In this document: positions 43,323 through 49,838 of the stretch, in pieces
How the letters are laid out: each line of letters begins with the position of its first letter
Numbering within the stretch: position 1 is the first letter of the stretch
Origin: Silvanigrella paludirubra
GTDB taxonomy: Bacteria; Bdellovibrionota_B; Oligoflexia; Silvanigrellales; Silvanigrellaceae
Length of the DNA stretch: 64,000 nt
Assembly (NCBI RefSeq): GCF_009208775.1
Contig: NZ_WFLM01000001.1
Location: 124,001-188,000, forward strand
Direction of reading: 5' to 3'
The notes under the pieces: generated by a model
What the model saw: only the letters and a program-made list of their open reading frames with translations
Databases searched by the model: none
What the model was told of the DNA's origin: nothing
Position numbers and translations under genes: made by a program

Positions 43323-44585
43323 TCAACTCGGAATCCCCAAAATTTCATAATTTTCTTCTAAAAATTTCTTTAATAGGTCTGAAATCATGCAGCAAGAAAT
43401 AGAAAAAAATTCTTTGGCATTAAACTTCTCATTTTTTTCTTTTTCTAAAAGTTCTAATTCTAAATTGTGTGTTAATGTAGCAATATTGGATAAAGCAAAT
43501 TTAGAAAAATAATTTTTGTATTCAAATAGTATATTTTTTCCAATAGTAATATCATCGCAATCTAATAAAGTAACATTTTTAACTGCAATTTCTTTTAATA
43601 TTTGATCAAACTCAGTACGTTTTTTGATAATTTCAATAATTGTTAAATTTTTTGTATGATACTCCTCTAAAAATTTTTGTTTTTTAATATGCTCCGTAAT
43701 ATCACTGCAGCAAATTATAATTTTGTGAGGTTTTTTATCAGAATCTAAAATAGGAGTATAACTCATTTTTATAGTCTTATTTTTTACTTCAATTGTTCCG
43801 GGAAGCATATTAAAAATAGATTCCAAGTTAAAAATATTTTCAAAATATTGTTTAATGGATAAAATAAAAATATCTTTTTTACTTACTTCAAGCTCATCAA
43901 AAACTTCTATGATATTTCTACCCGAGATATCATTATTAAAAATATGCAAACAAGATTTAGAAACAACATCACTTGTCATTAAGTCTTTATTAATAATAAA
44001 GTAACAATCTTGCATGTTGTCAAGAATTTCTTTCATTTTTGTTTTTTCATCAGACAATTTTTTCTCTATAAAAGTATAATAAGTATTTACCGTAAAGTAA
44101 ATTTCAATAAATAATAAATCACTTGTAATCGACTGAGCTTCAAATAATTCGATGACATCCGTAAATTTGTTTTGCCATAATTTATTTAAAATTGAATTTA
44201 AATTACCAAGAGAAGCTAAATAAGCATCATTCGGAATTGATCTTATATAATGCATATAACCTATTTTAATTTTTTCTTTGTAATACTCAATATCAAAGGG
44301 GCCTGAAAAAATATATTCAAAGTATTTTTGATTTACTTTCATAAGACGCTCTATTTCAGCGTGCCCTTTAAAATATTTTTTGATTTTGTCATTATTTAAA
44401 TTATATTCATAAAATTCTTTTATGATATAATCAATATTTTCTTTAATTATAGGAGCTAATTTTTTAGCTTTATTTTTTTTAATATCGTCAAACTTTAAAG
44501 CGAATTCAAGATCTTCAATTTTATTGTTTAAAAAGTAGTCTTTTATAAATAGATTAAAACCTTCTATATCTAGCATAGTAATCAT
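43323..44585 (-). CDS. Globin-coupled PAS sensor with a pseudo-phosphotransfer C-terminus
   Basis: The product is 420 residues. Residues about 15-175 fit a protoglobin/globin-coupled-sensor heme domain: AKKLAPIIKENIDYIIKEFY, FEYIFSG, then KIKIGYMHYIRSIPNDAYL, with His112 as candidate heme-proximal ligand. A coiled linker leads to a PAS domain (about 183-297, EILDNMQDCYFIINKDL to ICCSDITEHIK). The last 110 residues resemble a CheA P1/Hpt helix pair: ILFEYK.....ALSNIATLTHNLELELLEKE lines up without gaps with the CheA encoded at 46657, but Phe354 stands where CheA has its phospho-His. It is divergent from the chemosensory operon. An oxygen, CO or NO sensor feeding that pathway is inferred. Confidence 0.72.
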   Translation of the reverse strand: MITMLDIEGFNLFIKDYFLNNKIEDLEFALKFDDIKKNKAKKLAPIIKENIDYIIKEFYEYNLNNDKIKKYFKGHAEIERLMKVNQKYFEYIFSGPFDIEYYKEKIKIGYMHYIRSIPNDAYLASLGNLNSILNKLWQNKFTDVIELFEAQSITSDLLFIEIYFTVNTYYTFIEKKLSDEKTKMKEILDNMQDCYFIINKDLMTSDVVSKSCLHIFNNDISGRNIIEVFDELEVSKKDIFILSIKQYFENIFNLESIFNMLPGTIEVKNKTIKMSYTPILDSDKKPHKIIICCSDITEHIKKQKFLEEYHTKNLTIIEIIKKRTEFDQILKEIAVKNVTLLDCDDITIGKNILFEYKNYFSKFALSNIATLTHNLELELLEKEKNEKFNAKEFFSISCCMISDLLKKFLEENYEILGIPS

Positions 44586-44597
44586 TCTTTCTTAAGA

Positions 44598-44633
44598 GAT
44601 ATCATGTTTAAAGATAATTCTAATGATATCATT
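44598..44633. promoter_or_regulatory. Inverted repeat in the divergent chemosensory promoter region
   Basis: GATATCAT (44598-44605) is complementary to ATGATATC (44623-44630); the right arm sits in a perfect 12-base palindrome AATGATATCATT (44622-44633). It is just upstream of the globin-sensor start. It may be an operator or a leader hairpin. Confidence 0.45.
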
Positions 44634-44763
44634 TTTTAATATTGCTATTGAATAGAAATTTATTTGACATGTCTTCATAATAATTTTAAAAATAAAGCAT
44701 TATTAGAGTGTTGCATTCGAGGGGAATTACTTTTACTCTGCTTAAATTTTACCTAGTTGTTCT

Positions 44764-44791
44764 TTGACATACCAAAAGCACGTCATTTAAT
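44764..44791 (+). promoter_or_regulatory. Promoter of the chemosensory operon
   Basis: TTGACA (44764-44769) and TTTAAT (44786-44791) are spaced by 16 bases, with transcription expected near 44798, about 50 bases before the first gene. A second TTGACA exactly 100 bases upstream (44664) has no convincing -10. Confidence 0.6.
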
Positions 44792-44847
44792 AAAAAAACT
44801 ATTTTTACGACATACTAAGAGATAAATTTTTTGAAATAAAGGTTTCA

Positions 44848-45492
44848 ATGGCAAACTTTGAAAGCAACTTAAAATCATTATTTAATATTTTGGCAGACTT
44901 ACGGCAGGAGTTTAATTATTTAAATGTCGAAGCTGAAAATTTAAATGAAATCGCAATGAATGCGGCTGTGACAGCGGGACAAACAGGAAAGTCGATTCGT
45001 GTCTATACTGAAATTTCAAATCATATCGCTATTTCTTCAAAAAAAATGAAAAGTTTTATTCTTAAAAATAGAAATGAAGTCAATTCTATTTTAAATTTAA
45101 CTTTAAAAATATTGTCAAATGATATGATGAATAATAAATATCATTTAGTGAATAGTAGTAAGTCATTAAAAAACAATGTTCTATTTATTGATGAAAAGAT
45201 AAAAATATTAAGAAAATTAGAATATAAGACAATTAAAGAATTGATAACTCATGTTTATCAAACAAAATCATTCTTAAAATCAATTTTACAACTTCAATAT
45301 AAATTATTTGGTGTTTATAACTGTTTACTTATTGAAGCAATACAACTAGAAGGTACTTCTTATTCAGCTATAAAAACCTTGAGTGAGAGTTTATATCATT
45401 CATTTGAAATAACAATTTCATCTATAGATAAATTGTTTTTAATTTTAAAAAAAATATCACGTTTAGTTAAAGTAATTAGTTTAAATTATTAA
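44848..45492 (+). CDS. Helical protein with degenerate chemoreceptor-tip motif
   Basis: The product is 214 residues, all predicted helical, with no membrane segment. Residues 33-60 (LNEIAMNAAVTAGQTGKSIRVYTEIS) echo the chemoreceptor hairpin tip L-N-A-x-I-E-A-x-R-A-G-x-x-G-x-G-F-A-V-V-A-x-E-V. Compared with the intact tip encoded at 46252, three residues (E-A-V) are missing and the Arg is Thr, precisely where receptors touch CheA and CheW. The rest, to residue 214, is Lys/Leu/Ile-rich helix without recognisable domain. It is the first gene of the chemosensory operon, 10 bases before the ODP-like gene. It may be a structural partner or a degenerate receptor; function unknown. Confidence 0.6.
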   Translation: MANFESNLKSLFNILADLRQEFNYLNVEAENLNEIAMNAAVTAGQTGKSIRVYTEISNHIAISSKKMKSFILKNRNEVNSILNLTLKILSNDMMNNKYHLVNSSKSLKNNVLFIDEKIKILRKLEYKTIKELITHVYQTKSFLKSILQLQYKLFGVYNCLLIEAIQLEGTSYSAIKTLSESLYHSFEITISSIDKLFLILKKISRLVKVISLNY

Positions 45493-45502
45493 ATGAGGAA
45501 TT

Positions 45503-46237
45503 ATGCTTACAAAAATTCTTTATGAAGATAATCACTGCAAATGGGTTATGTTTGGACGTGACCCACAAAAGAAAAACAGTGTTATTGATACCAATGAGTA
45601 CGCTATTATTGTCAATAATGAAGCTATATTATTAGATCCAGGTGGGATTGAAATTTTTCCAGCAGTATTAACGGCAATCTCAGAAATTTTAGATGTTAAA
45701 AATATCAAAGCCTATTTATGTAGTCACCAAGATCCTGATATTATGTCTTCACTTCAATTATGGCTAGGCTTAACACCCGATGCAAAAGTTTATTTATCCT
45801 GGCTTTGGGCTGGATTTATTGCACATTTTGGTGGTGAATATGTAAAGAACTTTGTTTCGTTACCAGATGAAGGGGGGCCATTAGAATTTAATCAAAAAAG
45901 ATTTGAATTTGTGCCTGCCCACTATTGCCATTCTTCTGGTAATTTTCATTTTTTTGATCCGGAATCAAAAATATTTTTTTCTGGTGATATGGGAGCAGCT
46001 TTAGTTCCTGTGGATTATCCAACCATAGTAGAAGATTTTAAAGAACACATAAAGTATATGGAAAAATTTCATCAAAGATGGATGCCTTCAAATGAAGCCA
46101 AAAATAGATGGGTCAGTCGTGTTCGAAAATTAAATCCAAAAATGCTTTGTCCACAACATGGCGCTGTCTTTACGGGAGAAAATGTTCATAATTTTTTAAA
46201 TTGGATTGAAGAACTAGAAGTAGGAAAAGCAAAATAA
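45503..46237 (+). CDS. ODP-like oxygen-binding diiron metallo-beta-lactamase-fold protein
   Basis: The product is 244 residues and lacks the flavodoxin domain of flavodiiron proteins. Diiron ligands are visible in order: His75, Asp77, Asp79 ([10 protein letters not shown]), His143 ([14 protein letters not shown]), Asp162 (FSGDMGAA) and His219 (CPQHGAVF). This set and the domain size fit ODP, the oxygen-binding diiron protein that works with chemotaxis genes in Treponema denticola, where it senses iron and oxygen. Asp77 takes the place of the Glu usual in flavodiiron enzymes. It lies between two chemoreceptor-tip-like genes, 14 bases before the second and upstream of cheA. Signalling rather than catalysis is inferred from context. 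Confidence 0.82.
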   Translation: MLTKILYEDNHCKWVMFGRDPQKKNSVIDTNEYAIIVNNEAILLDPGGIEIFPAVLTAISEILDVKNIKAYLCSHQDPDIMSSLQLWLGLTPDAKVYLSWLWAGFIAHFGGEYVKNFVSLPDEGGPLEFNQKRFEFVPAHYCHSSGNFHFFDPESKIFFSGDMGAALVPVDYPTIVEDFKEHIKYMEKFHQRWMPSNEAKNRWVSRVRKLNPKMLCPQHGAVFTGENVHNFLNWIEELEVGKAK

Positions 46238-46251
46238 ATGAGGAAATATTT

Positions 46252-46626
46252 ATGAGTGGCGCAGCTTTATTAGATGAAAATAAATTAGATACCATTTTAA
46301 CTAATTTTATGGCATCTGAAAAAAATGTAGAAGAGCTTTCTGTAGCTTTAAATAAAATTGAAAAAATGGTTTTTACGGTTCGTGATATTTCAACAAAAAC
46401 CGATCTTTTATCACTAAATGCTTCAATAGAAGCCGTACGTGCGGGGCAGTCTGGAAAAGGTTTTGCTGTTGTGGCAGATGAGGTCGCTCGGCTTGCAGAA
46501 AAGACCCAAGATTCTATTTCTGAGATAGAGACTGCTGTTGATTCCTTTAAAGATGGTTTTGAAAATTTAAGAGAGTTTTTAATTAAAACAAAAGAAATGA
46601 TTAAAATGTCAATGGAAAAAAAGTAA
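46252..46626 (+). CDS. Stand-alone chemoreceptor signalling tip (mini-MCP)
   Basis: The product is only 124 residues, with no sensor domain, membrane helix or HAMP. Residues 43-85 are an intact chemoreceptor hairpin tip: [21 protein letters not shown] followed by [18 protein letters not shown], with Glu60 and Arg63 at the contact site for CheA and CheW. The tip lies at the exact middle (about residue 62), leaving arms of some 60 residues each. That covers the interaction region but hardly any adaptation helices. It should bind CheA/CheW in the cytoplasm and needs a separate sensor, for which the preceding ODP-like protein is the obvious candidate. Confidence 0.85.
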   Translation: MSGAALLDENKLDTILTNFMASEKNVEELSVALNKIEKMVFTVRDISTKTDLLSLNASIEAVRAGQSGKGFAVVADEVARLAEKTQDSISEIETAVDSFKDGFENLREFLIKTKEMIKMSMEKK

Positions 46627-46656
46627 TAAAAACGCTTTCCTATTTATGGAAATAAT

Positions 46657-48402
46657 ATGGAATTTAATGATGAACTTATACAAATATTTAACGAAGAAGT
46701 AACCGACCTAATTGAACGGAGTCGCAACTCATTAGATAATTTTTTATTATCAGAAAATAAAATTGAAAAATTTAAAGATGTTTTAAGAGTCATACATACT
46801 ATTAAGGGAAATGCAGGAACAATAGGCTATAATGATATTCGAAAATATTCTCATGACTTAGAAACCTCGCTTTTAGAATTTAAAAATAATGAAAATAAAG
46901 TAGACAAAAGCGCTGTTGATAAAATTATTAAGTTTTTTGATTATGTTGAAAGTATAATTTCAGGTGAAGTTGTTAGCCCTTACCAAGAACCCGATCCCTC
47001 TCAAGAAAAAAAAGATTTTGAAATATTTGAAAAAGTAGAAGCTAGTGTTGAAAAAAAAGAAATGGAAATTTTTTCTAAAGAGGAAGAAAAACCAAAATCT
47101 TTAGCCCTAAATAAAAATAAAGAAACAAATAATTTAGAAAAAATGGAAATTAAAGAAAATAAAAATTCAAAAAATATGAATGATTATATTCGAGTTCCAA
47201 CAGATAGGCTTCAAAAAAACTTTGATGTTATTTCGGAAATATTTTTAATTCGAAATCAAATGCGTTATTTGGTTGAAAAATACGCTGCAGAAGGTGTTTA
47301 TTCAGACCTTTTTTTCCAAGATTGGGAAATTCTCGATAATTCGCTCCGAAAAAGTATTGGCGAGTTAGAAGGAATTTCTATGTCGATGCGTATGACTCCT
47401 ATTAAAAGTTTATTACGCAGAATGGAAAAGACAATACGCAGTTATTTAGAAACTTCTTCTGATAAAGATATTCGTGTTGAAATTGAAGGAGAAGATGTCG
47501 AAATTGATAAAAAAATAATTGATTCTCTTGCGGAACCTCTTATTCATTTAACTCGCAATGCCATGGATCATGGAATTGAAACAAAACAAGAAAGAATAAA
47601 CTTAGGCAAAGATCCTCAGGCTGTTATTAAGTTTGAAATTCAAATAGTAGCAAATGAAGCTATTTTATGTGTCAGTGATGATGGTAGAGGAATAGATGAA
47701 AATAATGTATTAAAATCTGCAATAAAAAAAGGTTTAAATGTAAGTAATGTGCAGACAAAAGAAGAAATAATCAATCTTATTTTCTTACCTGGTTTTAGTA
47801 CTGTTGAAAAAGTGAGTGATGTTTCTGGTCGTGGAATTGGGATGGATGCAGTAAAAACTTATGTGGAAAGTATTGGTGGAAATTTAGGGATAAAAACAGA
47901 AATAGGCAAGGGAACCGAATTTAATCTCAAACTTCCTTTAGGTATGTCTGTTGTTCCTGTTATCATTGCAAAAGCAAATAATATTAAATTTGCTATATTA
48001 AATAGTGAAGTTTTAGAATTAAAAAAAATAAATCCAAAAGAAGTTATTCAAAATGGGAATGAGAGATATTATAAACGTGGTAATGAATTTATAAAATGCA
48101 TTAATATTGAAGATGGTTTGTTTTCGCATCTAAAAAAAGAATCTGATTTTTATGATCAAAAAGAGAAATTATCTATTTGTATTATTGGCCAAACAGGAAA
48201 ATTAATTGCTGTTCAAATTGGAGAATTTTTAGAAAATGCAGAAATTGTTGTAAAAGAATATCCATCTAGTGCTCCCAAATTTAATTATGTTTCAGGAATT
48301 TCTATTTTAGCAACAGGAGAACCAACATTTTTAATTTCACTAAACAAATACTGTGAAAAAAATACGAATATGATTGTAAATAAAAAAAGTGGTGAATTAT
48401 GA
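46657..48402 (+). CDS. cheA: Chemotaxis histidine kinase CheA (no P2 domain)
   Basis: The product is 581 residues. P1/Hpt domain (1-105) has LRVIHTIKGNAGTIGY with phospho-His47. Residues 106-175 are a Glu/Lys-rich linker (EKKEMEIFSKEEEKPK) where a P2 response-regulator-docking domain would normally lie; none is visible. P3 dimerisation starts at YIRVPTDRLQKNFDVISEIF (about 178-260). P4 ATPase has the N box HLTRNAMDHGIE, G1 VSDDGRGID and G2 GRGIGMDAVKTYV. P5, the CheW-like regulatory domain, runs from about 430 to the end. Its stop overlaps the cheW start by 4 bases. It would phosphorylate CheV and/or a CheY encoded elsewhere. Confidence 0.93.
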   Translation: MEFNDELIQIFNEEVTDLIERSRNSLDNFLLSENKIEKFKDVLRVIHTIKGNAGTIGYNDIRKYSHDLETSLLEFKNNENKVDKSAVDKIIKFFDYVESIISGEVVSPYQEPDPSQEKKDFEIFEKVEASVEKKEMEIFSKEEEKPKSLALNKNKETNNLEKMEIKENKNSKNMNDYIRVPTDRLQKNFDVISEIFLIRNQMRYLVEKYAAEGVYSDLFFQDWEILDNSLRKSIGELEGISMSMRMTPIKSLLRRMEKTIRSYLETSSDKDIRVEIEGEDVEIDKKIIDSLAEPLIHLTRNAMDHGIETKQERINLGKDPQAVIKFEIQIVANEAILCVSDDGRGIDENNVLKSAIKKGLNVSNVQTKEEIINLIFLPGFSTVEKVSDVSGRGIGMDAVKTYVESIGGNLGIKTEIGKGTEFNLKLPLGMSVVPVIIAKANNIKFAILNSEVLELKKINPKEVIQNGNERYYKRGNEFIKCINIEDGLFSHLKKESDFYDQKEKLSICIIGQTGKLIAVQIGEFLENAEIVVKEYPSSAPKFNYVSGISILATGEPTFLISLNKYCEKNTNMIVNKKSGEL

Positions 48403-48851
48403 TAGACATCAATCAAATTAAAAAAAATCAATTAATAATAGATAAAAAAAACTTAGAAGATATCGATCAATTTACACTTATTCGTTTTCATGTTGGTGAT
48501 AAAAATTATGCAGTTGATATTAAAAATGTCCACGAAATATTAGAGTCTATTGATTATACTCCTTATCCAGAAAAATTAAATAATCATATTGGAATTTTAA
48601 ATGTGAGAGGGGAAATTATTCCTTTAATTCAATTTGATAAAAATTTTTCATTTAACAAAAAAGATAAATTTAAAATTATTATTTTGGAATTTGAAACAGG
48701 TAAATTAAATGCAATTAAAACAGATAAAGTTCATAAATGTACTCAAAAATCTAAATTTTTAATTGCAGGTCAAACAATTAATTTAAACGGTATTCCATCA
48801 TTTTATATTGACGAAAGCAATTTTGAAAACTTATTTAAGGAAACTGCATGA
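48399..48851 (+). CDS. cheW: Chemotaxis coupling protein CheW
   Basis: The product is 150 residues forming a single CheW domain: FTLIRFHVGDKNYAVDIKNVHEIL at the start, then YTPYPEKLNNHIGILNVRGEIIPLIQFDKNF, the conserved 'p....gi.nlRG.iipvidl' motif. Then comes IIILEFETGKLNAIKTDKVHKC and a weaker last strand pair. The leading 25 residues are a Lys/Asn-rich extension. It links receptor tips to CheA. ATGA overlaps on both sides with cheA and cheV make the three genes a coupled unit. Confidence 0.93.
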   Translation: MIDINQIKKNQLIIDKKNLEDIDQFTLIRFHVGDKNYAVDIKNVHEILESIDYTPYPEKLNNHIGILNVRGEIIPLIQFDKNFSFNKKDKFKIIILEFETGKLNAIKTDKVHKCTQKSKFLIAGQTINLNGIPSFYIDESNFENLFKETA

Positions 48852-49777
48852 TAGAGAATCAGCAAATCATTAACAATGCAAATGAGAGAAGTATTATTAT
48901 TCTCCCTTTTTCTTTAGTGAATAAAGAAATAGAGCTTCATATGTGTTTAAATGTTCAAAAAATTGCTGCTGTTATTGAAGTCGGTGAATATTCTGTTCTT
49001 CCAGGGGTTATGCCTCCCTTTGTTTATATGATAGACATGCAGGGCATTCCTGTCCCCGTTCTTGAATTAAGTAAACTGGTAGAAAATAATGATTTAACTC
49101 AATCTCAAGTAAAATCCGTAGATAAAAAAAAGCAGACAAAAAAAAGAATCATAGTTTGTCATGTTCTTTCCATTTATATAGGTATTATAGTAGATTTCAC
49201 TAAGAAAATAAAAACAGTACAAAATGCAAGTTTACAGCCTATTCCCGAAATCTGGGAACAAAGTAACAGTTTTTTTGTAAGTGGTTTATTGAATGAAAAA
49301 GACTATTATCGTTATGTATTTGATATAGAGAGATACATTTCAAATATTGGATTAAATATTGGAAGTGTTTCTAGTGAATTTAAAGAAAATAATCACATTT
49401 TAAAGGGAAAAAAAGGCCTTGTTGTTGAAGATTCTCGTGTCTATCAGCTCTTAGCCAAAAAGTTTTTTGAAAAATATGAAATGGCATTAGATTTGGCTGC
49501 AGATGGAAAAATAGGATTAGATTTATTACTTAAAAATGCAAATAAATATGACTTTGTGATAACGGACATTGAAATGCCTAATATGAATGGAATAGAAATG
49601 ATAAAACAGTTTAAATCTATTCATAAAAATTCAAGTTTGCCTATATTATTTCACTCCTCTATTTCTAACCCAGAATTTAGCAAAGATTTAATGGGTGAAG
49701 GCTATGGAGATATGATAACAAAGTTTAATGAAGAAACTTTATATCAATCTATTATAAATTTATTTCATAAAAATTAA
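48848..49777 (+). CDS. cheV: CheV (CheW domain fused to response-regulator receiver)
   Basis: The product is 309 residues. Residues about 15-170 are a CheW domain (ELHMCLNVQKIAAVIEVGEYSVLPGVMPPFVYMIDMQGIPVPVLEL in pattern), and 187-309 are a receiver domain: GLVVEDSRVYQLLAKKFFE with the acidic pocket, phospho-acceptor Asp240 in VITDIEMPNMNGIEM, hydroxyl residue in LFHSS and Lys292 in MITKF. CheV proteins couple receptors to CheA and adjust the complex through phosphorylation. As no free CheY or CheB/CheR is in this operon, this is the only receiver encoded here and may provide adaptation. Confidence 0.92.
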   Translation: MIENQQIINNANERSIIILPFSLVNKEIELHMCLNVQKIAAVIEVGEYSVLPGVMPPFVYMIDMQGIPVPVLELSKLVENNDLTQSQVKSVDKKKQTKKRIIVCHVLSIYIGIIVDFTKKIKTVQNASLQPIPEIWEQSNSFFVSGLLNEKDYYRYVFDIERYISNIGLNIGSVSSEFKENNHILKGKKGLVVEDSRVYQLLAKKFFEKYEMALDLAADGKIGLDLLLKNANKYDFVITDIEMPNMNGIEMIKQFKSIHKNSSLPILFHSSISNPEFSKDLMGEGYGDMITKFNEETLYQSIINLFHKN

Positions 49778-49782
49778 TATAT

Positions 49783-49814
49783 AAAAAACCTCAGAGCTTG
49801 TTAAAACTCTGAGG
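49783..49814 (-). terminator. Intrinsic terminator between cheV and the second propeller lipoprotein
   Basis: CCTCAGAG (49789-49796) pairs with CTCTGAGG (49807-49814) across a 10-base loop. The A run at 49783-49788 becomes a T run on the minus strand, so it best serves the lipoprotein gene. It may also stop the chemosensory transcript, though less efficiently. Confidence 0.82.
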
Positions 49815-49838
49815 CCAATTTCTGATTATTAAAAAGGT

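Noticed and set aside
44664-44692. A TTGACA exactly 100 bases upstream of the chemosensory promoter
   Set aside because: No acceptable -10 lies 16-18 bases downstream; the equal wording and spacing are probably chance.
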